Notes: a model not told the origin generated them from the sequence alone. A stretch of 54,926 bases of DNA from Motilibacter deserti (GCF_011250635.1 NZ_JAANNP010000008.1:29620-84545), one strand, 5' to 3'. Positions 35,295 through 43,879 are shown, counted from the stretch's first letter. Program-made: numbers and translations.

Positions 35295-35330
35295 GCCGGT
35301 ATGTCACATCAACAGCGGCTGGTACGTCAA
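35289..35330 (-). promoter_or_regulatory. arsR promoter and operator candidate
   Basis: On the minus strand TTGACG (35330-35325) is followed after 18 bp by TGACAT. GACATACCGGCATGAC (35305-35290), a partly symmetric sequence, overlaps the -10 and the start codon and is a plausible ArsR site. Confidence 0.45.
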
Positions 35331-35375
35331 GGCGCCGCGTTGTTTCGTGCGCCGAGCTCCGGGCACGCACGACCG

Positions 35376-36260
35376 ATGACCTGGGCCAGTGGGACCGCTC
35401 TCGTGACCGGAGCCTCGGGCGGCATCGGTGAGGTGTACGCCCGCCGGCTGCACGCCGCCGGCCAGGACGTCGTGCTCGTCGCCCGTCGCGCGAGCCGTCT
35501 CGACGCGCTCGCCGGGGACCTGCGGACGTCGGGGACGGGCCGGGTGGAGACGCTCGTCGCCGATCTTGCGGGGCCGGAGGGCAGGGCGGCCGTGGCCGAG
35601 CGAGCTGCCGGGCGGGACGTGTCGCTGCTGGTGAACAACGCCGGCCTGTCCGGCTACGGCCCGTTCGCCGAGGCCGAGCCCGAGGTGCTCGAGCAGGTCG
35701 TCTCGCTGAACGTTCTCGCGCTGACCCTGCTCAGCCGGGCTGCGGTGCCCGCGATGCTCGCGCGGGGAAGCGGGGCGGTGGTCAACGTGGCCTCCCTGCT
35801 CGCCTTCTCGGGCGCGCTGCCGCCCGGCCCGCTGCCGCACCGGGCGACCTATGCGGGGACGAAGGCCTTCGTCGTGGCCTTCAGCCGGACGCTCGCGGAG
35901 GAGCTGCGCGGCACGGGCGTGACCGTGCAGGCGTGCTGCCCGGGCTACACCTCGACCGAGTTCCACCTCACGAGCGGGACCGAGCCCGTGCCCGACGAGG
36001 CGCTGCTCGCGCGCGGCGACGAGCCCGGGGCCATGAGCGCCGAGGACGTCGTGACCGCGTCGCTGGCCGCGCTGCGAACCGGCGAGGTCGTCTGTGCCCC
36101 CGGGCTCAACGACCCCACGGCGGTGGACCGGCTGACCGCCGCCGAGGCCGAGCTGCGGCGGGCGAGCCGGCCCCAGCTGGCTGCGCGCTACCGCGAGCCG
36201 GCTGACGATCGCGCCCGCTGGGCAGCCGGCCGCGATCGACCGGCTCGACCGGTCGTGTGA
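35376..36260 (+). CDS. Short-chain dehydrogenase/reductase
   Basis: A 294-residue classical SDR. It has the NAD(P) motif VTGASGGIGEVYARRL, NNAG at LLVNNAGLSGYG, the active-site Ser in VNVASLLAFSG, and YAGTK for Tyr/Lys, with a 12-residue insertion between them (PPGPLPHRA). The Arg pair in VARRASRL suggests NADP(H). The C terminus is extended by about 40 Arg/Ala/Asp-rich residues. The ATG at 35376 starts the fold with few extra residues. The substrate is unknown. An ene-reductase gene follows in the same direction. Confidence 0.9.
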   Translation: MTWASGTALVTGASGGIGEVYARRLHAAGQDVVLVARRASRLDALAGDLRTSGTGRVETLVADLAGPEGRAAVAERAAGRDVSLLVNNAGLSGYGPFAEAEPEVLEQVVSLNVLALTLLSRAAVPAMLARGSGAVVNVASLLAFSGALPPGPLPHRATYAGTKAFVVAFSRTLAEELRGTGVTVQACCPGYTSTEFHLTSGTEPVPDEALLARGDEPGAMSAEDVVTASLAALRTGEVVCAPGLNDPTAVDRLTAAEAELRRASRPQLAARYREPADDRARWAAGRDRPARPVV

Positions 36261-36323
36261 CGTCGGCCGCACGAGCAGGTGCGGGCGGAATTCCGCCTGC
36301 GATGCGCGGCGTTCCCGCCCGCC

Positions 36324-37400
36324 GTGGATCTCTTCTCTCCTGTCACGCTCGGCGACATCGACCTGGCCAACCGCGTCGTCATGGCGCCGCTCACCCGCAT
36401 GCGCGCCGGCGCGTCCGGGGTGCCCAACGACCTGCTCGTCGAGCACTACGCCCAGCGCGCGAGCATCGGGCTCATCATCACCGAGGGGACCTACCCCCGC
36501 TTCGAGTCCCAGGCCTTCGTCGGGCAGCCCGGCATCGTCACCGACGAGCAGCAGGCTGGTTGGGCACGCGTGGCCGAGGCCGTGCACGCCCGTGGCGGCA
36601 AGATCGTCATGCAGGTCATGCACGGCGGCCGGGTCACGCACCCGGACGTCAACGGCGGCCGCCGGGTCGAGGCGCCCAGCGCGATCGCCATCGAGGGTGA
36701 GGGCCACACCGAGAAGGGCAAGCAGCCGTACCCGGTGCCGCACGCCCTCACGGCGGAGGAGGCGCGCGGGGTGCGCGACGACTTCGTCGCGGCCGCGCGA
36801 CGTGCGGTCGCGGCCGGGCTCGACGGCGTGGAGATCCACGGCGCGAACGGCTACCTGCTGCACGAGTTCCTCTCTCCGGCGTCGAACCAGCGCACGGACG
36901 AGTACGGAGGCTCGCCGGAGAACCGGGCGCGCTTCGTGGTCGAGGTCGTGACGGCCGTCGCCGAGGCGATCGGCGCCGGCAAGGTCGGGCTGCGGATCTC
37001 GCCCGAGCACAACATCCAGGGCGCGCTCGAGACCGACCGCGACGACGTGCTGGCGACGTACGGCGGCCTCGTCGACCAGCTGCGCCCGCTCGGGCTCGCT
37101 TATCTCTCCGTGCTGCACCGCGAGCCCGGCGGTGACCTCGTGCAGGAGCTGCGCCGTCGGTTCAACGGCCCGCTGATCGCGAACAGCGGCTTCGGCAGTG
37201 TCACCACGCGGGCCGAGGCCGTGCAGCTGATCGAGGCCGCGCACGCCGACGCGGTCGCGGTCGGGCGGGCGGCCATCGCCAACCCGGACCTCGTCGAGCG
37301 CTGGCGCGGCGAGCACGACGAGAACGAGCCGGACGCGACCACGTTCTACGCGAACGGCGCGCAGGGCTACACCGACTACCCGTTCCTCGCCGCGGGCTGA
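36324..37400 (+). CDS. Alkene reductase of the old yellow enzyme family
   Basis: A 358-residue FMN-dependent TIM-barrel reductase (NemA/OPR type). It has LFSPVTLGDIDLANRVVMAP at the start, QVMHGGRVTHP, the catalytic His/Asn in EIHGANGYLLHEFLSP, SNQRTDEYGGSPENRARF with the proton-donating Tyr, and IANSGFG/AVAVGRAAIANPDL for phosphate binding. It reduces activated C=C bonds with NAD(P)H. The GTG at 36324 matches the family N terminus; a GTG at 36279 would add 15 unlikely residues. Confidence 0.95.
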   Translation: MDLFSPVTLGDIDLANRVVMAPLTRMRAGASGVPNDLLVEHYAQRASIGLIITEGTYPRFESQAFVGQPGIVTDEQQAGWARVAEAVHARGGKIVMQVMHGGRVTHPDVNGGRRVEAPSAIAIEGEGHTEKGKQPYPVPHALTAEEARGVRDDFVAAARRAVAAGLDGVEIHGANGYLLHEFLSPASNQRTDEYGGSPENRARFVVEVVTAVAEAIGAGKVGLRISPEHNIQGALETDRDDVLATYGGLVDQLRPLGLAYLSVLHREPGGDLVQELRRRFNGPLIANSGFGSVTTRAEAVQLIEAAHADAVAVGRAAIANPDLVERWRGEHDENEPDATTFYANGAQGYTDYPFLAAG

Positions 37401-37493
37401 CCGGCCCACTGGATAGCTCAAGGCCGGGCCCGGCCGGTGCCCGCCGCCACGGTTGGTCCCGGCGGCGCTCACCGCCCACGGCCGGCGCCCGCC

Positions 37494-37670
37494 GGGGCGC
37501 CGACATCGAGGGCTTGGCCCCGCGGGCGCCCACGGTCGAGGGCTGGCCCCGCGGGCGCCCACGGTCGAGGGCTGGCCCTGCGGGCGCCCACAGTCGAGGC
37601 TGGCCCCCGGTTGGCGCCCACCGCCGGGGCTGCCACGGTCGGCGCCCACCGTGGAAGGGCTGACCACCGC
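37494..37670. repeat. Intergenic 29-bp tandem repeats
   Basis: Two near-identical 29-bp units (37524-37552, 37553-37581; starting GGGCGCCCACGGTCGAGGGC) are flanked by diverged units on both sides, about six in total. They fill the gap between the convergent alkene reductase and MreB-like genes. The 37401-37493 remainder shows no gene. Confidence 0.85.
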
Positions 37671-37674
37671 CTGT

Positions 37675-38505
37675 CTACCTGCGCCCGCCGCCGGCCAGGC
37701 CGAAGAGCGTCCGCTCGGGAGCCGGCAGGCAGCGCGCCAGCCCGCCGACGACCACATCTCTCGGGTCGGGCGGGACGTGCATGTCGAGCCGGCACGCGGC
37801 GGCCACGCCGTCGACCAGCCCCGGCAGGAGCGTCCCGCCGCCGACCAGCCGGGCGGGCCGCGCCACCAGATCGCCGGCGACCGTGGGCGGGACCCCGTCG
37901 AGCACGCTCTGCACCGCGCGACACAGCGGGCGCAGCAGAGTTTCCGGCTGGTCCAGGTAGTCCCCGGCCCCCACCGGCGCACCGACGCTCGCGGTGACGT
38001 AGCCCGCGCCGACCGCGCCCACCTCGACGAGCCCGGCCCCGACGTCGAGCAGCAGCTCGGGCTTGTCGTCGACCGCGATGGCCTCGGTGCCCGCCGCTGC
38101 CGCTAGCAGCGAGTCCACCACCGTGACGTCGGCGCCGGTCGCGGAGGCCACGACGGCTCGCAGCACGCCGGCGTCGTACGCCCGGCCCGGCGCGGGCACG
38201 CCGACCGCCACCGCCGACGGTGCGGGAACCCGGGCCTGGGCGAGCAGGAGCCGCAGGAGCTGCACGGCGCGCGCGGGCTCCTCGACGCGGCCGCGGCGTA
38301 CCGGACGGCAGAGCCGCGCCGGCCCCGCGCTCGCCGCCCGCCACGCCGCCCACCCTGCGGCGACGGCGTTCCCGCGCCGGTCGAACGCAACCAGGGTCGG
38401 CTCGTCGAGCAGAGTCGTGCCGTCGGGGGCCGCCAGCCGGGTGCGGGACGTGCCGAGGTCGAGCGCGAGCGCCGTCGCCCGCCGATGGCGCGGGAACGAC
38501 GCCAC
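37675..38505 (-). CDS. Short MreB-like actin-fold protein
   Basis: A 276-residue ASKHA-fold protein with the phosphate-1 motif ALDLGTSRTRLAAPDGTTLL, a middle region (LDVGAGLVEVGAVGAGYV) and the adenosine motif LVGGGTLLPGLVDGVAAAC near the C terminus. This layout matches MreB/rod-shape proteins (phosphate-2 has DVGAG rather than DIGGGT). It is shorter than typical MreB (about 335-345 residues), so parts of subdomain IB/IIB seem missing. The GTG at 38505 lies 2 nt after the stop of the zinc-finger gene, so the pair is coupled. It is more likely a divergent MreB paralogue than the main cell-shape protein. Confidence 0.75.
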   Translation of the reverse strand: MASFPRHRRATALALDLGTSRTRLAAPDGTTLLDEPTLVAFDRRGNAVAAGWAAWRAASAGPARLCRPVRRGRVEEPARAVQLLRLLLAQARVPAPSAVAVGVPAPGRAYDAGVLRAVVASATGADVTVVDSLLAAAAGTEAIAVDDKPELLLDVGAGLVEVGAVGAGYVTASVGAPVGAGDYLDQPETLLRPLCRAVQSVLDGVPPTVAGDLVARPARLVGGGTLLPGLVDGVAAACRLDMHVPPDPRDVVVGGLARCLPAPERTLFGLAGGGRR

Positions 38506-38507
38506 GG

Positions 38508-38861
38508 CTACCCGCCCACCCGCTCGGCCCTGGGGCAGCCGGCGCAGCCGCGGGCCTGCGGCCGCGCTTCGAGCCGGGGCAGCGGGATGGCCGCAGAGCA
38601 GCACGTGCACCGGCCGTACGTGCCGGCGTCCATGCGGGCGAGCGCAGCCTCGATCTCGGCGAGGTCGCGGGCCTCGGCGGCGAGCGCGGCGACGCCGACG
38701 GGGTCGTCCTGGGGCGAGGGGCCCGCGACGGCGAGGGAGTGGCGACGGTCGGCGCGCGCGGCCTCCAGCAGCGCGCGCAGGGCCGCGAGGTCGTCGGTCG
38801 TGGGCTGCGGGCAGGCAGGCACAGCCGGGGAGACGCGCGGGGACAGGGCGTACACAGGCAT
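38508..38861 (-). CDS. TraR/DksA-family zinc-finger protein
   Basis: A 117-residue protein with a helical N-terminal region (DDLAALRALLEAARADRRHS) and the DksA-type C4 zinc finger (YGRCTCCSAAIPLPRLEARP, then CAGC). Family members modulate RNA polymerase through the secondary channel, but in actinomycetes such short versions are mostly uncharacterised. The gene ends 2 nt before the MreB-like start, which implies co-expression. Confidence 0.88.
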   Translation of the reverse strand: MPVYALSPRVSPAVPACPQPTTDDLAALRALLEAARADRRHSLAVAGPSPQDDPVGVAALAAEARDLAEIEAALARMDAGTYGRCTCCSAAIPLPRLEARPQARGCAGCPRAERVGG

Positions 38862-38941
38862 GAGGGCTCCAGGTCAAGGCGTTGCGGGGTCGCGTGCGCC
38901 GGGGGCGCTCCGCGGGGACGGCGCGGGACCGCGGTGAGCGG

Positions 38942-39412
38942 TCAGCTCGCGCGCGGCGGCGCCCGACGCCGGTGCGGCCCGTGCCGCCGCCGAGCGGTGC
39001 CTCCCGAGCCGCCCGGCGTCGAGCGGCGACGGCCGCGCCCGACCGCAAGGGCCGGGGCCGCGGGCAGCGCCGCGGCCAGGTGCAGCTGCTGTTCACGGAG
39101 GACGGGGTACGTCGTCGCGGCCCGCCGCTCGGCCACGGCCACCGGCCGGTCCCGGAGGTCCCACTCGCCGACGGCCGAGCCCGGCTGCCCCGCCGACGTG
39201 ACGCCCGCGGGCGTGCCGGCCGGCGCGGAGCCAGCCGTCGCGAGGCCAGCCGGCGCGGAGCCAGCCGGCACGGCGGTGGGGGCCACCGAGGCCCCGGACG
39301 CAGGCAGCACGGAGAGCAGCACCGCGAGGGCCAGCAGCAGGGCGGACGGCAGGGCGGACGGCAGGGCGGAGGCCGCTGCACGGCCCGCTCGCTGCACGAT
39401 CCGTCCGGTCAT
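38942..39412 (-). CDS. Hypothetical exported protein
   Basis: A 156-residue ORF with a basic start (MTGRIVQRAGRAAASALPSA) and a hydrophobic segment (LLLALAVLLSVLPASGA) like a signal peptide. The rest is Ala/Gly/Pro-rich with imperfect 4-5 residue repeats (PAGSAPAGLATAGSAPAG) and a basic tail. No family is recognised. It could be real or a GC-driven open frame; the signal peptide favours a gene. Confidence 0.5.
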   Translation of the reverse strand: MTGRIVQRAGRAAASALPSALPSALLLALAVLLSVLPASGASVAPTAVPAGSAPAGLATAGSAPAGTPAGVTSAGQPGSAVGEWDLRDRPVAVAERRAATTYPVLREQQLHLAAALPAAPALAVGRGRRRSTPGGSGGTARRRHGPHRRRAPPRAS

Positions 39413-39560
39413 GCCCCGGCACGCTAGCCCGGCCCGTCGGGGAAGGCGAACGCGTTAAGCGGCGGCAGCGATCGGAGCTCGCTCGATGCCGGAACCGTGC
39501 TTCACACAAGCGTGATTCTGATCTTCGGAAGCTCGGGGACGGGCTACCTTTGTCGTCATC

Positions 39561-40010
39561 GTGAGCGTCCCGGCCCGGACGCCCCCGGCTCCGGCCGGTG
39601 GCCGTCCCCACGTTCGCGCGGCCCGCTGGACGCTGGCCGCGCTCGTCGGGCTGCTCGCCGGCGTGCTGGGGCTGCCCGGCCCGGCGGCGGCGTCGGCCGC
39701 TGCCCCGTCACGGGTCGGGACGGCCACGACGCACACCGCCGCGCCGGTGCGTCATTCCGCAGGTGCCGTCCGGCACGTGCGCGACGTCCTGGTGGGGGCA
39801 CGGCCGGCCGCAGTCGTCGTGGCGGGCCTGCGGGCCGCCGGCGCTTCCCCCGCCGCCCTCGGCACGGTCGCGGCGAGGGCGGTGCTCGTCCTGCCGGCGG
39901 CCCGCCGCGGCGCAGCCGGCCCGCAGGACCAGGAGCACCGCGCGCAGCGGGTGGGGGCCGCCGACCGCCCGCGCGGGCCGCCGGCCGTACGGAGCACCAG
40001 AACCCACTGA
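39561..40010 (+). CDS. Hypothetical membrane-anchored or secreted protein
   Basis: A 149-residue ORF starting at GTG 39561. A hydrophobic segment follows a basic stretch (RAARWTLAALVGLLAGVLGL, PGPAAAS), a likely signal peptide. The remainder is Ala/Arg-rich without a known domain. TACCTT (39544-39549) is a -10-like element 11 bp before the GTG and no ribosome site is seen, consistent with a leaderless mRNA. It precedes secDF by 55 nt. Confidence 0.55.
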   Translation: MSVPARTPPAPAGGRPHVRAARWTLAALVGLLAGVLGLPGPAAASAAAPSRVGTATTHTAAPVRHSAGAVRHVRDVLVGARPAAVVVAGLRAAGASPAALGTVAARAVLVLPAARRGAAGPQDQEHRAQRVGAADRPRGPPAVRSTRTH

Positions 40011-40065
40011 CCTGGGCGGGACGTGTGCCCTCCCGGGCACCCATCCGCACCCCTAGGAGCTCCTT

Positions 40066-42537
40066 GTGTCGCGCGCTCGTGCCGTGCGCGCGGTCCTCGC
40101 CCTGCTCGTGCTCGCCGCGGCGGCCTTCCTGGCCTTCACGCGCGAGCCACGGCTCGGCCTCGACCTGCGCGGTGGCACCCAGATCGTCCTCGAGACCAAG
40201 TCCACGGACACGGTCGAAGCCGGCCGGGACACCACCGACCGCGCCCTCGAAGTCCTCCGCCGGCGCGTCGACGCGCTCGGCGTCGCCGAGCCCAGCCTGA
40301 CCCGCTCCGGCGACACGCGCATCCTCGTCGAGCTGCCCGGCCTGACCGACGCGACCGATGCCGCCGATGTTCTCGGCCGCACGGCGCAGCTCACGGTCCA
40401 CCCCGTGCTCGGCCTCGCGGAGCAGCCCGCGGCCACGCCGAACGCCGAGGCCACGCCGTCAGGCACGGCCACGCCGACGGCGGAGCCCTCGCCGTCGGGC
40501 ACGGCCACGTCCGCCGCACCGACTAGCGCTCCGTCGGCGGCCACCGACGCAGCCGCGCCCACGGCCGGGGCGACCGGGACGGCGGCCACTCCGACGCCGA
40601 CTCCAAGCTCCACCGGCAAGCAGGCCGAGGGCGAGCTCACGCTGCCCGACGAGTCCGGCGCGCAGCTGCGGCTCGGCCCCGCGGCGCTGACGGGGGAGGG
40701 CATCTCCGACTCCGCGGCCCAGCTCGACGGGCTCTCCGGCACCTCGTGGGTCGTGACCATCGACTTCAACGGTGCCGGTGACGACGCCTGGAAGCAGGTG
40801 ACGGCCGACGCGGCCTGCCAGCCGGACGGCAGCCCGCAGCGGCGCATCGCGATCGTGCTCGACGACGCCGTCATCTCCTCCCCGCAGGTCGAGACGTCCG
40901 TCGCGTGCGGCGCGGGCATCGCCGGCGGGAGCACCCAGATCACCGGGTCGTTCACGGCGAACGAGGCCAAGGACCTGGCCGCGCTGGTGAAGGGCGGCGC
41001 GCTGCCGGTGCCGGTGGAGGTCATCGAGCAGCGCACGGTCGGCCCGACCCTCGGCGACGAGGCCATCGAGGCGTCGTGGAAGGCGGCCCTGCTCGGCCTG
41101 GCCGGCACGGCGCTCTTCGTCATCGTGGTCTACCGGCTGCTCGGCCTGCTCGCGACGCTCGCCCTGCTCGGCTACGCGCTGATCGCGTACGCCGCCCTCG
41201 TCGCGCTCGGGGCGACGCTCACCCTGCCCGGCCTCGCCGGCTTCGTGCTCGCCATCGGCATGGCGGTCGACGCCAACGTGCTCACGTTCGAGAGAGCGAG
41301 GGAGGAGTACGCCCAAGCCCCCCGGCGCGGGCTGCGGGCCGCGCTCGTCGGCGGCTTCCGCGGGTCCTGGAGCGCGATCCTCGACTCGAACGTGACGACG
41401 GTGCTCGCGGCCGGGCTGCTCTTCGCCCTGGCCAGCGGCCCGGTCCGCGGCTTCGGCGTCACCCTCGTCATCGGCGTGGTCGCCTCGATGTTCTCGGCGC
41501 TGATCGTCACCCGAGTGCTCGCCGAGTGGGCGGTCGTCCGGCGCGGGGTGCGCGACTCTCCGATGCGCAGCGGCATCGGCTCGCTCGGCCGTGCCCGGAC
41601 GTACCTCCTGCGCCGCGACCCGGACGTCCTGCGGTCGGCAGTCCGGCGCCGCGGCGCGCTTGTCGTCAGCGCGGTGCTCGTCGTGCTGGCTGCGGCGGGC
41701 ATCGGGCTGCGCGGGCTCGACCTCGGCGTGGAGTTCACCGGCGGCCGGCTGGTGGAGTACTCCACCGCCCAGCCGCTCGACGTCGACGAGGCGCGGTCCA
41801 TCGTGGCGGACGCCGGCTTCCCGCGGGCGGTGGTGCAGGAGTCCGACGCCGGTATCACCGTCCGCACCGGCGAGCTCTCCAACGTCCAGGAGCAGGAGCT
41901 GGCGCGCAGCCTGGAGGCGGCGGGCGGGACCGTGACGAAGGAGCGCGACGAGCTGATCGGCCCCAGCTTGGGCGAGGAGCTGCAGCGCAAGGCGCTCATC
42001 GCGCTGGTGCTGGCGCTCGCCGCCCAGCTGGTCTACCTGGCCGTCCGGTTCCGGTGGACGTTCGCCGCGTCGGCGGTCACCGCGATGTTCCACGACGTGC
42101 TGCTCGTCGTCGGGCTCTTCGCCTGGCTCGGCAAGCCGATCGACGCGGTGTTCCTCGCCGCGCTGCTGACCGTCATCGGCTACTCGGTCAACGACAAGGT
42201 CGTGGTGTTCGACCGGGTGCGCGAGGCCTGGCGCGCCTTCGCGGGGCGCCGGGAGATGGGCGAGGTGATGAACACGGCGGTGCTGCAGACCGTGCCGCGC
42301 ACGATCAACACTGGTGCGGGCGTGCTGTTCGTCCTGGCTGCGCTGGCGGTCCTGGGCGGCGACTCGCTCACCGACTTCGCCGTGGCGCTGCTGGCCGGTG
42401 TCGTCGTGGGCACGTGGTCGAGCGTCTTCACCGCCTCGCCGTTGGCGGCGGCCCTGGAGCGGCAGTGGCCCGCGCCCCTGCCGGCCCGCAAGCCGGTCGA
42501 GCGCAGGTCGCCGCAGGACTCCGGCGCAGTGGTGTAG
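40066..42537 (+). CDS. secDF: SecD-SecF fusion, protein-export membrane protein
   Basis: An 823-residue single-chain SecDF. The SecD half (about 1-490) has TM1, the D1 motif LGLDLRGGTQIVLE, a P1 periplasmic domain and TM2-6 (GFVLAIGMAVDANVLTFERARE). The SecF half (about 500-823) repeats the plan (GLDLGVEFTGGRLVEYST; TVIGYSVNDKVVVFDRVREA). These conserved Asp/Arg residues serve proton-driven pulling of secreted proteins at SecYEG. P1 is interrupted at about 125-190 by a Thr/Ala/Pro-rich low-complexity insert. Most actinomycetes have separate secD and secF next to yajC and ruvB, which are not here, so this may be a second copy. GTG at 40066 has AGGAG at 6-nt spacing. Confidence 0.93.
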   Translation: MSRARAVRAVLALLVLAAAAFLAFTREPRLGLDLRGGTQIVLETKSTDTVEAGRDTTDRALEVLRRRVDALGVAEPSLTRSGDTRILVELPGLTDATDAADVLGRTAQLTVHPVLGLAEQPAATPNAEATPSGTATPTAEPSPSGTATSAAPTSAPSAATDAAAPTAGATGTAATPTPTPSSTGKQAEGELTLPDESGAQLRLGPAALTGEGISDSAAQLDGLSGTSWVVTIDFNGAGDDAWKQVTADAACQPDGSPQRRIAIVLDDAVISSPQVETSVACGAGIAGGSTQITGSFTANEAKDLAALVKGGALPVPVEVIEQRTVGPTLGDEAIEASWKAALLGLAGTALFVIVVYRLLGLLATLALLGYALIAYAALVALGATLTLPGLAGFVLAIGMAVDANVLTFERAREEYAQAPRRGLRAALVGGFRGSWSAILDSNVTTVLAAGLLFALASGPVRGFGVTLVIGVVASMFSALIVTRVLAEWAVVRRGVRDSPMRSGIGSLGRARTYLLRRDPDVLRSAVRRRGALVVSAVLVVLAAAGIGLRGLDLGVEFTGGRLVEYSTAQPLDVDEARSIVADAGFPRAVVQESDAGITVRTGELSNVQEQELARSLEAAGGTVTKERDELIGPSLGEELQRKALIALVLALAAQLVYLAVRFRWTFAASAVTAMFHDVLLVVGLFAWLGKPIDAVFLAALLTVIGYSVNDKVVVFDRVREAWRAFAGRREMGEVMNTAVLQTVPRTINTGAGVLFVLAALAVLGGDSLTDFAVALLAGVVVGTWSSVFTASPLAAALERQWPAPLPARKPVERRSPQDSGAVV

Positions 42538-42569
42538 GCCGGTTCGCCTATCGCGCTTCAGCTGAAGCA

Positions 42570-42608
42570 CGGGTCGTGCATTGCGACGACGTCGCAGTGC
42601 ACGACCCG
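42570..42608. terminator. Bidirectional terminator between secDF and marR
   Basis: Two 18-bp arms (42570-42587 and 42591-42608; CGGGTCGTGCATTGCGAC against its complement with one mismatch) with loop GAC. It lies between convergent genes. Confidence 0.9.
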
Positions 42609-42612
42609 GGCC

Positions 42613-43101
42613 TCAGCCGCGCGCCGCCTCCAGGACCCGGCTCAGCGCGGTCGCCACGGCCGTCGCCTCGTCGCCCAGGTGGCGGCCGAACAGCTCCTCG
42701 ATGCCGGCGAGGTACGTCGGGGCCGCCGCGCGGAGCAGGCCGCGGCCCTGCGCGGTCAGCACGGCGTACGCGGACCGGCCGTCGCTGGGGTTGGCCGCCC
42801 GCTCGACGTGCCCGGCCTTGACCAGCTCGTCGACGACACGGCTGACCCGGGTCCGGCTGACGACGGCTCGCTGGCCCAGCTCGCTCATCGTCAGCCGGCG
42901 GTCGGGGGCCGCGTTCAGCTCGAGCAGCACGTCGTACCACGTCAGCGGCAGCCCGTGCGCCTGCTGGAGCCGTCGGTCGAGCTCGGGCACGACGGCGGCG
43001 TGCACCTTGAGCACGCTGGCCCAGGCGTCGACGCCCTCCTCCCGCTCCGCGCGGCTGCGGCGGGACGATGCTGAGCGGGGGCGCTCGGGGGCGTCGGTCA
43101 C
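42613..43101 (-). CDS. MarR-family transcriptional regulator
   Basis: A 162-residue winged-helix regulator. The N-terminal helix (LKVHAAVVPELDRRLQQAHG) and LPLTWYDVLLELNAAP lead to the HTH TMSELGQRAVVSRTRVSRVV and the wing (RAANPSDGRSAYAVLTAQGR). It lies 39 nt downstream of the yceI gene on the same strand, so it is probably co-transcribed and may repress the pair through the palindrome at 43763. Confidence 0.93.
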   Translation of the reverse strand: MTDAPERPRSASSRRSRAEREEGVDAWASVLKVHAAVVPELDRRLQQAHGLPLTWYDVLLELNAAPDRRLTMSELGQRAVVSRTRVSRVVDELVKAGHVERAANPSDGRSAYAVLTAQGRGLLRAAAPTYLAGIEELFGRHLGDEATAVATALSRVLEAARG

Positions 43102-43140
43102 GTCGGCAACCTAGCTCGTCGTTGCACGGTCGCTCCTCGG

Positions 43141-43725
43141 CTATCGCTGCAGCACGGTCTCGACCGAGATCTCGATGGAGATCTCCTTGCTGACCAGCAG
43201 GCCGCCGGCCTCGAGCGCCATGTTCCAGGTCAGGCCGAAGTCCTCCCGGTTGACGCTGGTGGAGGCCGAGAAGACCGCACGCTCGCCGCCCCACGGGTCC
43301 TTGGCGTAGCCCTCGTAGGTCACCGCGAGCGGGACGCGCCGGGTGACGCCGTGGATCGTGAGGTCGCCGTCGACGGTGCCGCTGGTCCCGTGCCAGTCGA
43401 CCGAGCGGCTGCGGAAGGTGGCGGTGGGGTAGTTCTCGACGTCGAACAGCTCCGCCGAGCGCAGGTGCTCGTCGCGCGCGTTCAGGCCGGACTCGACGCT
43501 GGCCATGCCGATGACGACCTCGAGCGCGGAGTCGCGCGGGTCCTCGGCGATGGTCACGGTGCCCGAGACGTCGACGAAGCGGCCGCGGACCTTCGTGAAC
43601 ACCATGTGCCGCCCGACGAACGCGACGTCGGCGTGCCCGGGGTCGATCGCCCACGCGCCCGGGGCCGGGAGCGTCACTCCGGCGAGGGATCGGACGGGCG
43701 AGGTGAGGGTGGTGGGGACGGACAT
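43141..43725 (-). CDS. YceI family protein (first copy)
   Basis: A 194-residue lipocalin-like beta-barrel protein without a signal peptide, so probably cytoplasmic. Family hallmarks are GAWAIDPGHADVAFVGRHMV, VESGLNARDEHLRSAELFDV, TFRSRSVDW and FGLTWNMALEAGGLLVSKE. YceI proteins bind isoprenoid-type lipids. AGGAGG lies 8 nt before the ATG at 43725. It pairs with marR in an operon. A second copy is at 45316-45900. Confidence 0.95.
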   Translation of the reverse strand: MSVPTTLTSPVRSLAGVTLPAPGAWAIDPGHADVAFVGRHMVFTKVRGRFVDVSGTVTIAEDPRDSALEVVIGMASVESGLNARDEHLRSAELFDVENYPTATFRSRSVDWHGTSGTVDGDLTIHGVTRRVPLAVTYEGYAKDPWGGERAVFSASTSVNREDFGLTWNMALEAGGLLVSKEISIEISVETVLQR

Positions 43726-43762
43726 CTCACTGCCTCCTGACTGGTGCCACATCTCCGTGATG

Positions 43763-43776
43763 TGTGCGTACGCACA
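43763..43776. promoter_or_regulatory. Palindromic operator candidate upstream of yceI-marR
   Basis: TGTGCGTACGCACA is a perfect 14-bp palindrome 38-51 bp upstream of the yceI ATG. A weaker related repeat (GCACATACGTGC) follows. Its form suits a MarR dimer, and the marR gene is in the same operon. Confidence 0.6.
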
Positions 43777-43864
43777 GAGTGGCACATACGTGCGGGCGCA
43801 CACAACCCCTATCGAGAGGCGGGTTTGCGTCGAGCCGTCTGGCACTCGTCAGCCTTGCACCACT

Positions 43865-43879
43865 TACCCCCGGGGGGTA
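43865..43879 (+). promoter_or_regulatory. CsoR/CstR-type operator upstream of the DUF4396 gene
   Basis: TACCCCC-G-GGGGGTA is a 15-bp dyad, about 57 bp before the DUF4396 start. G-tract dyads flanked by TA are typical of DUF156 (CsoR/RcnR/CstR) repressors that sense copper or other soft ligands. No such regulator gene is in the window. Confidence 0.55.

Noticed and set aside
37494-37670. Tandem 29-bp repeats considered as a CRISPR array
   Set aside because: Units are directly adjacent with no spacers and drift in sequence, and no cas genes are present.
35304-37982. An 892-codon minus-strand frame across the SDR and alkene reductase genes
   Set aside because: It is antisense to two genes with complete catalytic motifs and has no protein-like composition.
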